Source of the DNA: Planctomycetota bacterium
GTDB taxonomy: Bacteria > Planctomycetota > Planctomycetia > Pirellulales > Lacipirellulaceae
Reading direction: 5' to 3'
Assembly: GCA_029259945.1 (NCBI GenBank)
Contig: JAJDEF010000029.1
Coordinates: 1 to 64,000, forward strand
DNA length: 64,000 bases
In this document: piece after piece, positions 56,440 to 64,000 of the stretch
Numbering within the stretch: the stretch's first letter is position 1
Layout: every line of letters starts with the position of its first letter
Notes under the pieces: generated by a model
The model's input: the letters and a program-made list of their open reading frames with translations, nothing else
What the model was told of the DNA's origin: nothing
Databases searched by the model: none
Made by a program: the position numbers and the translations under genes

Positions 56440-57522
56440 CTAGTTTGGCAGTCCCTTGCGAATCCACGGGCCGGCGAGTTTTGTGAGTGGGACCGGCAGC
56501 CGTTGCCATAAACGCACCGCCTTCATGTATTTTCCGGAGGCCTCGCCCGTCTGTTCGCCGAGGTCCGGCTCACACGCCCAGTAGAGTTGTAGCGGCTCGG
56601 CGCCCCATTGGCGTTTTGCTTCGTAGGTTCCATCACCTCGTGACGAGCGACCAAGGTCGAGGAAACGACAGCCGTGATCGATTCCATAGCGCATGGCTTC
56701 CCAATAGAGCACCTGATTCGGGCACCTATTAAAGTACGGCCGTAATGAAGAGACCCAGGGAATCGACATGGTGTCTCCGTGAATAAGACAAAAAGCGACT
56801 CCGATGGTCAGGGGGCCATCTTTCACGAGCAGAATCGCTGACCGCTCGCCGAACGTCCGCAGCATAGAGCGGAAAAAACTCAGCCCATGCACCGGCGATC
56901 CCAAGTCTCGCATATTCCGTGCAAAAACCGTGAAAAAATCTTGCAGAGCCTCTTCTCCATGCCAGGTTGCCACCAAGCCGTTCTTTTGCCCTTTGCGAAT
57001 ACGATTGCGTCTTCCAGACGGTAGACGCGACCAAAGGTCTTCGGCAGAGTCCCCCAGTTCGAGCACCATCGAGACTCTTCTTAACGAAGTAGAAAGTGGC
57101 AGATGGTGTTCTTGCCGGTAACGCAGATTGAGTGCGGCATTATTGGCAGCGCAGATTTCACGAGCTTGATCCAGGAGTGCGCTCCGTGCTTCTTCATCCT
57201 CTGTCAGAATCCCTCCGTAGTCCATGTAGGGCATGGATGTCAAATGCACACCGAACAGTGGGCTTCGAGTAAGGACCAACGGGAGTACACCGCGGATTCC
57301 GTTTTCATCGTGGGCCGCCAGGTAGAAAGTCTTCTGACCGTACGCCTGCTCAATGGCAGTTTTCCATCCAAACAAATGGCATATCGTGCCATCTTGCGAT
57401 GATGCGACAAAGTCGTCCCACGAAGCAGAGTCTAACCATTCGCGAACCTGAAGCTTGGTCGCTGGTGGTGTGGTTGAATCGTGGTCCATCGACCGCGAAG
57501 ATTGGGAACTCAAAGTGGACAT
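56440..57522 (-). CDS. FemAB-like protein of exopolysaccharide/exosortase type clusters
   Basis: 360 residues, two GNAT-like halves. Landmarks: LFGWKTAIEQAYGQKTFYLA, YMDYGGIL, LPSGRRNRIRKGQKNGL and FLDLGRSSRGDGTYEAKRQWG. These match the FemAB-related family linked to PEP-CTERM/exosortase loci. The role is unknown, perhaps aminoacyl or acyl transfer to a surface polymer. No exosortase gene is in the window. It ends the exopolysaccharide gene run. Confidence 0.85.
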   Translation of the reverse strand: MSTLSSQSSRSMDHDSTTPPATKLQVREWLDSASWDDFVASSQDGTICHLFGWKTAIEQAYGQKTFYLAAHDENGIRGVLPLVLTRSPLFGVHLTSMPYMDYGGILTEDEEARSALLDQAREICAANNAALNLRYRQEHHLPLSTSLRRVSMVLELGDSAEDLWSRLPSGRRNRIRKGQKNGLVATWHGEEALQDFFTVFARNMRDLGSPVHGLSFFRSMLRTFGERSAILLVKDGPLTIGVAFCLIHGDTMSIPWVSSLRPYFNRCPNQVLYWEAMRYGIDHGCRFLDLGRSSRGDGTYEAKRQWGAEPLQLYWACEPDLGEQTGEASGKYMKAVRLWQRLPVPLTKLAGPWIRKGLPN

Positions 57523-57601
57523 GGTTTACTTCTCGAGTGAATCTGTGGGGATGTTAGCTGTGGTATCAATACTGTGCACAGGTACGCATTCGATGCCTCC
57601 G

Positions 57602-58441
57602 TCAATCTTCGTACGCCGAAGGTAGGTCTTGTTGTTGTAGAAACCGGGGCACCAGACTTGAATTATTGAAAGCGTGCATTGCCAGCCGCCCAACAAAGAC
57701 TGGGTTGCCGAGGAGATAGCGCTTCCAGGTATGAAGGGGCTGGTTGCAAAGGCGAAACGCCCACTCAAAGCCATTGTCAGTGATCCAGCGCGGAGGTCGT
57801 TTGAGTTGACCGGCAATAATCTCCATCATGCCGCCGCACGTCAGAATGATTGGCACTTGTAGTTGGTGTCGGCAACGATCGACCCACAGCTCTTGGATGG
57901 GGTTGCCCATACCTACCCAGAGGACATCGGGTTTTAGTCGCTTGATCTCTGCCAGTAATTCTTTTTCTTCGTGTTGATCGAAATAACCAGAGCGCGCACC
58001 TTTGATGAGAAGTCCAGGATACTTTTCCTTCATTCGTTGCGCTGCCTTCTGAGCAACACCGGGGGCATTCCCCAAGATATACATCGAAAGACCTTCGTCT
58101 GCGCAGCGAGCGGCAATCGGGTCGAGACAGTCGGTGGTTGTAAGCTTCTCGGGAATTGGTTTTTTTAACAGCTTGCATCCCCAATAGACGGAGATGCCAT
58201 CGCAGTACACGGCTTCGCACCGTTGCAGCGCATCCCAGTAGGCGCGATTCTTGAAAGCAATGTTAACTGAGGAGGCGTTGACAGCATAAACGGTGGACGG
58301 ACGCGTCCCCTTGGCCCGATCGACGACCCACTCGACAAATTCCTCCTTGGTCCAGCCGGAGAGAGGGATGCCAAGAAAATCAATGGGCTTGGTTGAATGG
58401 TCAGTCGGGGTCGCCGTCTCGTATTCTGTCGAGCGTATCAT
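57602..58441 (-). CDS. WecG/TagA/CpsF-family glycosyltransferase
   Basis: 279 residues. Family landmarks: NASSVNIAFKNRAYWDALQR, YCDGISVYWGCKLLKKP, DCLDPIAARCADEG and DVLWVGMGNPIQELWVDR. These enzymes add ManNAc-type sugars to lipid carriers. The Asp in the YCDGISV motif fits the catalytic position. Next to the FemAB-like and deacetylase genes, it is probably part of exopolysaccharide assembly. Confidence 0.9.
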   Translation of the reverse strand: MIRSTEYETATPTDHSTKPIDFLGIPLSGWTKEEFVEWVVDRAKGTRPSTVYAVNASSVNIAFKNRAYWDALQRCEAVYCDGISVYWGCKLLKKPIPEKLTTTDCLDPIAARCADEGLSMYILGNAPGVAQKAAQRMKEKYPGLLIKGARSGYFDQHEEKELLAEIKRLKPDVLWVGMGNPIQELWVDRCRHQLQVPIILTCGGMMEIIAGQLKRPPRWITDNGFEWAFRLCNQPLHTWKRYLLGNPVFVGRLAMHAFNNSSLVPRFLQQQDLPSAYED

Positions 58442-58469
58442 TGGAATGCCAGCTGAAGATGAATGAGGG

Positions 58470-59459
58470 TCAAACGGAGTACTTATGCTTTTTCAGTCGT
58501 CGAATGGTTGAGGAAATCGAGCTGGGCAGGTTAATGCTTTTGGCCTGCCGCTTTACGTCGCGTCGTCCAGACAACATAAATCTTCCCAGCGAGAGAAGTT
58601 GCGAGCTGCTCGCATGTTCCAGGTCGGTGTTCCACCGTGCGTCAATGGTCATTCCCAACTCATAGCCAAGGTCTGCACATAATGTCGTGACAAAGTCCGC
58701 GTAGTCTCCGTTCGGATACGAGATCACGCGAGGCTTTTGTTGTAGTTCTTGTTCGAAGAACGCCTCTGCCGAACAAATTTCTTTGCGGATGGTGGCCTCA
58801 TCCTGAAATGGCAATGCCGTGTGGTGAAACGTGTGATTGCCTAGAAAGACCAGCGGCTCGCGAGCAAGATATTGAAGTTCTTGCAGCGTGAGTGGTCGGT
58901 CTAAATCAGAGGTGATATCAAACGCCTGCTTGCCCCAGCGGTCCGTGATAAATCGATAAATTTGATCGAACGATTTCTTTCGGAGCAGACCCATCTGGCG
59001 AGAGACACTAGCATCACCAGCCCCACTTGCCCGAGCATTGCGATAAAAGGCATCCCACCAAAACGACTTAGGGGCCTCGATATAGCCGGGGCAAATGAAA
59101 CAGGTCGCGGGGATTTGGTATTCGTGCAGTAGGGGCAATACGCGTACGAAGTTGTGATAACCGTCGTCGAAGGTGAGCATCACTGCCTTGTCTGGAAGGT
59201 GGCTCACCGCCAGCACCTCGTCCGGCGAGACAAACGTGTACCCCATTTCGAGAAAGTTATCGAAAAACTGTCGCAACTTGTCGACCGTCATCTGCTCGTG
59301 GGGATAGACTCCGGCATTGTCCGCTTCGTTCTCGTGATGATAGAGCGAGTGAACCAACAGGATGACCAGTCGTCGAAGCTTATTGGTTTGACGCCCTAGC
59401 GACGCTGGAAGCAGCGTGTCAATTCGCTCAGCGGTGGACAGAATTGTGGATTTCATCAT
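58470..59459 (-). CDS. polysaccharide deacetylase (NodB domain)
   Basis: 329 residues. The NodB motifs are AVMLTFDDGYHNF (catalytic Asp and metal Asp) and FLGNHTFHHTALP (metal His residues). A hydrophobic stretch near residue 30 may be an anchor. It removes N-acetyl groups from surface polysaccharide. It overlaps the methyltransferase gene by 4 bases. Confidence 0.9.
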   Translation of the reverse strand: MMKSTILSTAERIDTLLPASLGRQTNKLRRLVILLVHSLYHHENEADNAGVYPHEQMTVDKLRQFFDNFLEMGYTFVSPDEVLAVSHLPDKAVMLTFDDGYHNFVRVLPLLHEYQIPATCFICPGYIEAPKSFWWDAFYRNARASGAGDASVSRQMGLLRKKSFDQIYRFITDRWGKQAFDITSDLDRPLTLQELQYLAREPLVFLGNHTFHHTALPFQDEATIRKEICSAEAFFEQELQQKPRVISYPNGDYADFVTTLCADLGYELGMTIDARWNTDLEHASSSQLLSLGRFMLSGRRDVKRQAKSINLPSSISSTIRRLKKHKYSV

Positions 59460-60145
59460 GAACTACTCCAAAACGTAACTCGCAGGCCGTTTTGAGTTTT
59501 GAATTCGCTGGACTTGTTCAACCACGGACAAGCACCCAACACCTCCTCGTGGACCGAGTTGTAATACACAACCCGAATGCGCCGAGGGTTGGTCTTTAGA
59601 GAACGCCCGATGTTCTCAAATACGGCGCGCAGCGTATCGCAGCCGAACGGGTTGAACAGGAAGTACACAGTTCCTTTCGAGAGATCCGCAATTGCCGCAT
59701 CCTGGCAAATGACTTCGATCGGCGCGTGTTTACCAGAAAGACGCGCCGCGTTACGCCTTGCGCATTCGCACAAGTCCTCAAGGAATTCAACGCCCACAAC
59801 CTTCTTGAAAGGCGATTGCGCCATGACCGCAAGAATGCGTCCCTTGCCACACCCCAAGTCAAAGAACACGTCGTCCGAGCTTAGGTCACTGGCGAGAATA
59901 CGCCGAATTTTCCGTAGGTACCAGTAGTCAGGACTTTCGTAAGCCACGGGATCGTGATAGAGAGACATCGGCGCGGCTGCAGATTTTTCTGTCAAAGCAA
60001 GATGGTGGTTTGCCCCTTGGGTTCGATCGACAACGGTATCGATATTCAAGGCAACGTCATTCGCTCTAGCCCAGAGGCGACGGGCAGGCGCAGCCAGATG
60101 TCTAAACGCTTTCCTTTGGAGGAGGGGCAGATGAAGATAACCCAT
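59456..60145 (-). CDS. class I SAM-dependent methyltransferase
   Basis: 229 residues. The SAM-binding motif is VFFDLGCGKGRILAVMAQ, followed by VVGVEFLEDLCECARRNA and a NPFGCD motif (YFLFNPFGCDTLRAVFENI). The substrate is not known. It lies in the exopolysaccharide run, 2 bases from the O-antigen ligase-like gene's stop. Confidence 0.85.
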   Translation of the reverse strand: MGYLHLPLLQRKAFRHLAAPARRLWARANDVALNIDTVVDRTQGANHHLALTEKSAAAPMSLYHDPVAYESPDYWYLRKIRRILASDLSSDDVFFDLGCGKGRILAVMAQSPFKKVVGVEFLEDLCECARRNAARLSGKHAPIEVICQDAAIADLSKGTVYFLFNPFGCDTLRAVFENIGRSLKTNPRRIRVVYYNSVHEEVLGACPWLNKSSEFKTQNGLRVTFWSSS

Positions 60146-60147
60146 GG

Positions 60148-61506
60148 TTAGTGCTCCCCTTCAGGCACAGTATACCGTAGCTGAGAAGAAACAAGTTCTC
60201 GGCGGAGCCCTTCGAACACGCCGATTGCCGAGAAATATAAGAAAGCTAGTAGCTGTGGCGCATCGATATCTTCGGTGAGCATCCAAAATGCCATCGAGAA
60301 AAACACCACCCCCAAAGCCATCCACACAAGACGATGATCTCGATTGCTGCGCACGTACTCTTTCAGACGATACCATCGTACTAACAGCACCGCTTGTAGT
60401 AGAAGGAAGATGGACAAGCCGCATAAGCCAGTCCGGTAGAGTAACGATACATAAGTCGAATGAGAGCCTAAAGGCATACGTTGCTCTACCGAAGGAGTAC
60501 GGATGCCACGTCCCACGACCCACTCAAGGCCTTCAATCTTATTGATGCTCTCTTGATACAAACTAAACCTTGACAGCGAACTTCCCTCGCGGGCTGTAAT
60601 AACGCTGTTGGCCGAGTGTTGTAGCCATGGCGTTGCGAGTACAAGGATCACGAAACACAAGAATCCCCACGCCACCAGATAGCTCCGCTTTTGCAGCACG
60701 TACACAATTGCCAAACTCGCACCGAGCGCGGCAATTGCCATACGCGCTAGGGTCATAGTCATTCCGAGAAAATTTCCGAGAAATAGCAACCAAAATAATG
60801 GGCTAGAGAGTCGTCGGTTACGAGCGCCCCACGCTAAAAGCATCGGAAGCGAGATCATAAAGAAGGCGCCAGCCGCCGTGGGGTACGGAGCATAGAGATT
60901 CAATCGAGCGACAGATCTTCCCGAAAACCAGTCTTCCGTGATGAATCGGATGTTCACCGAGTACTCGACGAGTGCTGTCCGCCCCAACACATCCATCAAA
61001 GGTGATAGCGGCGTTGGGATACTCAGTGAGTAAACTCCCCGCGATGCCACGACAACGAAAATAACCACAAACAGCGCATTGCATACGCCCAGGATGGCGA
61101 AGAGTCGCAGTAGCCCAGGCAGATGGTGGAGCCGAAATCGGGCAGACAGCCCAATGACAAGCATGACAGCCATCAGCCAGTAACTCAAATTGTTCGCGGC
61201 TGCAACAATCCGCATGGTGTCATGCGAATGTACATTAAGAAGAATCGAAAACCCATAGATCACCGAGATGGCCAACAGCAGACAGGCGACCGGTGATACC
61301 GAAAGCCGCCGGTTGTCATAACTCGTCTCTACAACCAGCGCTGCGAAGAGGATCGCTGCGGTCAGATGATAAATAACGAGGTTAAGGCCCAACACCCACC
61401 ACAAGGGCGCGCACATCACCACCAAACCGACGAACTTTATCGGGTAATCGCCGCGCAGAGAATCACTCTGCGACAGATTCGAGGTGCGGATTGCTATCGG
61501 ATGCAT
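60148..61506 (-). CDS. O-antigen ligase-like polytopic membrane protein
   Basis: 452 residues with ten or more helices and a large loop in the second half (about 325-365) containing GLEWVVGRGIRTPSVEQR and MPLGSHSTYVSLLYRTGL. The G.H.......G..G pattern in that loop is typical of Wzy/WaaL/ExoQ-type proteins. It may polymerise or ligate polysaccharide. It overlaps the upstream gene by 13 bases. Confidence 0.82.
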   Translation of the reverse strand: MHPIAIRTSNLSQSDSLRGDYPIKFVGLVVMCAPLWWVLGLNLVIYHLTAAILFAALVVETSYDNRRLSVSPVACLLLAISVIYGFSILLNVHSHDTMRIVAAANNLSYWLMAVMLVIGLSARFRLHHLPGLLRLFAILGVCNALFVVIFVVVASRGVYSLSIPTPLSPLMDVLGRTALVEYSVNIRFITEDWFSGRSVARLNLYAPYPTAAGAFFMISLPMLLAWGARNRRLSSPLFWLLFLGNFLGMTMTLARMAIAALGASLAIVYVLQKRSYLVAWGFLCFVILVLATPWLQHSANSVITAREGSSLSRFSLYQESINKIEGLEWVVGRGIRTPSVEQRMPLGSHSTYVSLLYRTGLCGLSIFLLLQAVLLVRWYRLKEYVRSNRDHRLVWMALGVVFFSMAFWMLTEDIDAPQLLAFLYFSAIGVFEGLRRELVSSQLRYTVPEGEH

Positions 61507-62744
61507 GCGAACAATGTCCGTTGAAATTGACCTTCGTGCGCATCGTGGCCATCATTGTCCCTACCCAAGGGAACGACCTGCTTGAAGGTAGTGTGTTGTA
61601 AAATGCATGTGCGGATGTATTCGACGTACTTTCCTGGAAGTGAGGAATGAGAACACGCCGCTGCTTCGTGTCCGTAATCCAAAATCAGGATGCGCCCCGT
61701 GATACCGTCAAGTTGTCTTAAGAATTCATTGTCTTCCGGTCGCTCCTTCAGGGCGTAGCGAGGAAGGTCATTCAGAGAGAGGACCAGGTCCTGTTTTTTG
61801 TTTGAGTGCTGTAGTGCCGTGGTTGCCTCCTGGCAACGAATTGCGTCGTCGGTCAACCCATAAGCGATGCGACCGATTTTCAAATGTGCGGCAACGGGAG
61901 TGATTCCCTCGGCGTCCAAGCCGCGACTTTGCAACTGGTCGACAAACCAGCCGTAGCCACAAGAAACGTCGAGCACGGTCTGAATCGACCGACCACGGTC
62001 TTGCCCGTCGAGGAAATCGCAAATCAATTCCAATTGCTCCGAGCACCTCTGCCTCACGGCCCAACCGCGCACGTCTCGGTTTTCTACGGGCTGATCCAAC
62101 TCGCGTTTATTTGCCTCGTTACTCTGGCGAACTAGACGCTGCAAATAAGAGGTCTTTTGTCCAAAAACTTGCACCGTGATTTTGCGTTTACCGAGCATAT
62201 AGTTAATCGCAGCGCGGTGATGTCCATCGCTCAGTTCATAACATGTCGAATCTTTGATCTTGCTCATCAGCAACAGCTCTCCCTCTGCCGAATGCTGATA
62301 GTTGTCCATATGCACTGCGCTGTGACGTCCCTCACGAATGCTGAGGTAATTTTCGTAGAATGCATGCATTTGGCGTTTGATTCCCTCGGGTGTTCTCGCC
62401 CCGAAGTAGCTGCCGGTGAATTCAACCGCGATGCGAGCCATTTGGTAATAAGGCTGTGCCTCTAAAAAGCCGTCGTCGCGTAGTCGATTCTCATCCTCCG
62501 TAATTGTCTGCAGGAAAATCACATACGGAGAATCTGCCAGCAAACACGAGGCGCGGTCCCATTCGTGCGTTCGCTCTACCCATTTTTCTAGTGGAGTTCC
62601 GCACTGTTCACCAATCAGTACCTCCTCTAAGTTCACCTCACTGGTGTAGACCGGGTTCCCACTTAGAGCGAGGCATGCAAACTGCGCATGCAGCTTGAGC
62701 TTCGAGAAGCTTCTTCGCACCTTGTTTCGTAGTAAAGTACTCAT
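61494..62744 (-). CDS. two-domain protein: ParB-like N-terminal region fused to a SAM methyltransferase
   Basis: 416 residues. The N-terminal half has SAEGELLLMSKIKDSTCYEL then SDGHHRAAINYMLGKRKITV, a ParB/sulfiredoxin-like motif seen in proteins that bind nucleotides. The C-terminal half has TVLDVSCGYGWFVDQLQSRG, the SAM motif. The order within an exopolysaccharide cluster suggests modification of a sugar or lipid intermediate, but the substrate is unknown. Confidence 0.7.
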   Translation of the reverse strand: MSTLLRNKVRRSFSKLKLHAQFACLALSGNPVYTSEVNLEEVLIGEQCGTPLEKWVERTHEWDRASCLLADSPYVIFLQTITEDENRLRDDGFLEAQPYYQMARIAVEFTGSYFGARTPEGIKRQMHAFYENYLSIREGRHSAVHMDNYQHSAEGELLLMSKIKDSTCYELSDGHHRAAINYMLGKRKITVQVFGQKTSYLQRLVRQSNEANKRELDQPVENRDVRGWAVRQRCSEQLELICDFLDGQDRGRSIQTVLDVSCGYGWFVDQLQSRGLDAEGITPVAAHLKIGRIAYGLTDDAIRCQEATTALQHSNKKQDLVLSLNDLPRYALKERPEDNEFLRQLDGITGRILILDYGHEAAACSHSSLPGKYVEYIRTCILQHTTFKQVVPLGRDNDGHDAHEGQFQRTLFACIR

Positions 62745-62756
62745 GAATTTTGTCTG

Positions 62757-64000
62757 TTAGGTCATTTCTCGGGCTAATTCACGTGGCCGATGCGAGGCAT
62801 CACAAGGTTTGGACTCAACGCTTGAATTCGAACCACTCAATAGGACACGCTGCTTCGTCACAAAGTAGAACAGCACGATCGCGTGCAGGACGCTAGCCGT
62901 TGTCGTCGCAATGCCGATCCCAATCAGGCCATAACTCGGAATCAAAATGCAGTTCAGCCCGACGAGAAGAATCAACTTGAAAGCTGCCAGCAACGAATAC
63001 GTGGCGTCTAACTTCAGGATAATGAGAACCCGCACAGAAAGTAGCGAGGTAACGTCAAACGGTAAAGCAACGATGAAGATTGCAAAGAGTGTCGCAACCA
63101 GGGGTAATTTGTCTTCGGGAAAGGCTCCCCATCCCAAAACGATCGAAGCAAGCTGATCTCGACAGAGAATGAGGCCGACAGCGCTCACCCCAGAAACCAA
63201 AAATAGTTTGCCAAACACGCGCTTGATGCGAGGCCAAGTAAACTCACCAGAAGAACGGCTATGGCCAGATGACCAGTGCGAGAGTACGACCGTCCCCAGG
63301 CCAGTTGTGAAAATCAGCGCAGGAACTTTTCGCATCTGCAATGCGTAAGCAAAAATCGAAAGGCTTCCTGCAGCCAACCAAGAGGCAGCAAGATGATTGA
63401 CGAACGAAGTCAGGCTAAGTAACCCAAAGCCAATCGCCTGATAAGAGGCACTGGCAAAAAAGTCGGCGGTCACGGCATTTTCCGCCCAAGATAGTTCCAG
63501 TCGATGGCTGCGTTTGAGGTAAGCGTGTAGTGCTGCTATCAGACGCAAGCTTTCACCACAAAGAAATCCCCAAGCCGCAGAATAGATTCCCCATTGTTCG
63601 TTAAAAACAACGATGAAAAAAATGACCACGACGGTTCGAAACAACGGCGAAAGCGCTCCCACGTGAAATACTTTTTCGGCATTCAGGGCCCCAATCAGCG
63701 TACTGGTCCACGCCATCAGCAGCGCCATCGGCGCCATGATCAGGAAAAGTCGGAAAGCAAGGTCTAGCGACTCTGGCGAAAACTGCGTCAGTGTTGCCAG
63801 AATCGGCTTGATCGTAGGTACCGCAATCAAGAGCAACAGTCCAACGAACAACGTGGTTCGAGTCATGGCTGCGCCGACAAGACGATCGACTCGTTGGCCG
63901 CGCGCCGAATTCTCAGCGAGGTGTGGGACGATGACGGACTCAAAAAGATGCCCCATGAGCAGCATCAAACAAAGAATGCCGCCATAGATCAGAAAGAATA
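62757..64000 (-). CDS. MurJ/MviN-like lipid-linked oligosaccharide flippase (partial)
   Basis: About 414 codons are visible; the frame continues past the window end, so the start is missing. It has about ten helices in the MOP superfamily fold with ESVIVPHLAENSARGQRVDR near the visible N-terminus and APMALLMAWTSTLIGALNAE. It probably flips a lipid-linked sugar precursor for the exopolysaccharide made by the neighbours. Lipid II flipping is less likely given the context. Confidence 0.78.
   Translation of the reverse strand, partial: FFLIYGGILCLMLLMGHLFESVIVPHLAENSARGQRVDRLVGAAMTRTTLFVGLLLLIAVPTIKPILATLTQFSPESLDLAFRLFLIMAPMALLMAWTSTLIGALNAEKVFHVGALSPLFRTVVVIFFIVVFNEQWGIYSAAWGFLCGESLRLIAALHAYLKRSHRLELSWAENAVTADFFASASYQAIGFGLLSLTSFVNHLAASWLAAGSLSIFAYALQMRKVPALIFTTGLGTVVLSHWSSGHSRSSGEFTWPRIKRVFGKLFLVSGVSAVGLILCRDQLASIVLGWGAFPEDKLPLVATLFAIFIVALPFDVTSLLSVRVLIILKLDATYSLLAAFKLILLVGLNCILIPSYGLIGIGIATTTASVLHAIVLFYFVTKQRVLLSGSNSSVESKPCDASHRPRELAREMT

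Noticed and set aside
1-64000. CRISPR arrays or defence systems
   Set aside because: No regularly spaced direct repeats and no cas, restriction or toxin-antitoxin genes were recognised.

Overview
The window looks like part of a planctomycete chromosome, most likely of the Pirellula/Blastopirellula kind. Four markers support this: a DUF1559 protein with a type IV pilin-like N-terminus, a secreted protease with the planctomycete LEPRQML signature and dockerin-like repeats, alternative complex III in place of cytochrome bc1, and many short intergenic hairpin repeats. Assignment below phylum level is inference. No rRNA genes and no CRISPR arrays were seen. Two tRNA genes are present: Glu(CTC) and Gln(CTG).

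Layout. 1-4543: a truncated sodium:solute symporter, a small lipoprotein, a DUF1559 protein with a visible promoter and terminator, and a diaminopimelate decarboxylase-like gene. 4827-23437 (all minus strand): one tightly packed respiratory cluster, transcribed as diheme cytochrome c (narC-like), narG, narH, narJ, narI, a NarK-DoxX fusion, a second narK, then actA to actF of alternative complex III. 23601-27013 (plus strand, divergent): an Rrf2 regulator, a hemerythrin-like protein, a B12-binding radical SAM protein and a small membrane protein. 27155-32298: csrA with a long tail, a lycopene-cyclase-like membrane protein, an MMPL/RND exporter, a UVR-motif protein and a small helical protein. 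32676-37197: a block that looks foreign. It holds the last 25 codons of an AraC regulator, a complete GH106-like rhamnosidase, the last 36 codons of an IS3-family transposase with a candidate IS end, and a uroporphyrinogen-decarboxylase-family gene.

37377-53219 is housekeeping in character: tRNA-Glu, an ABC ATPase with a large membrane partner, MazG, a Rieske protein, a DUF11-type surface protein, bioB, a PSP1/RicT protein, a TPR-like protein, a secreted propeller-like protein, leuD, leuC, a membrane Ser/Thr kinase and a DadA-like oxidoreductase. 53372-56424: tRNA-Gln, whose 3' 23 bases are repeated 3 kb downstream. The two copies bracket one secreted subtilase-like gene, which suggests a small integrated element without an integrase. 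56440-64000 (minus strand): an exopolysaccharide cluster with a FemAB-like protein, a WecG/TagA/CpsF glycosyltransferase, a polysaccharide deacetylase, two methyltransferase-domain proteins, an O-antigen ligase-like protein and a MurJ-like flippase cut by the window edge.

How the genes work together. The 18.6 kb respiratory cluster joins a membrane nitrate reductase, its nitrate/nitrite carriers and a quinol:cytochrome c oxidoreductase in one transcription direction with overlapping or closely spaced genes. ACIII clusters usually sit beside oxygen reductases, so this placement suggests that quinol oxidation by ACIII is tied to nitrogen-oxide respiration here. The cytochrome c first and narK genes last resemble the Thermus nar operon. 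The divergent Rrf2 gene is the obvious candidate regulator.
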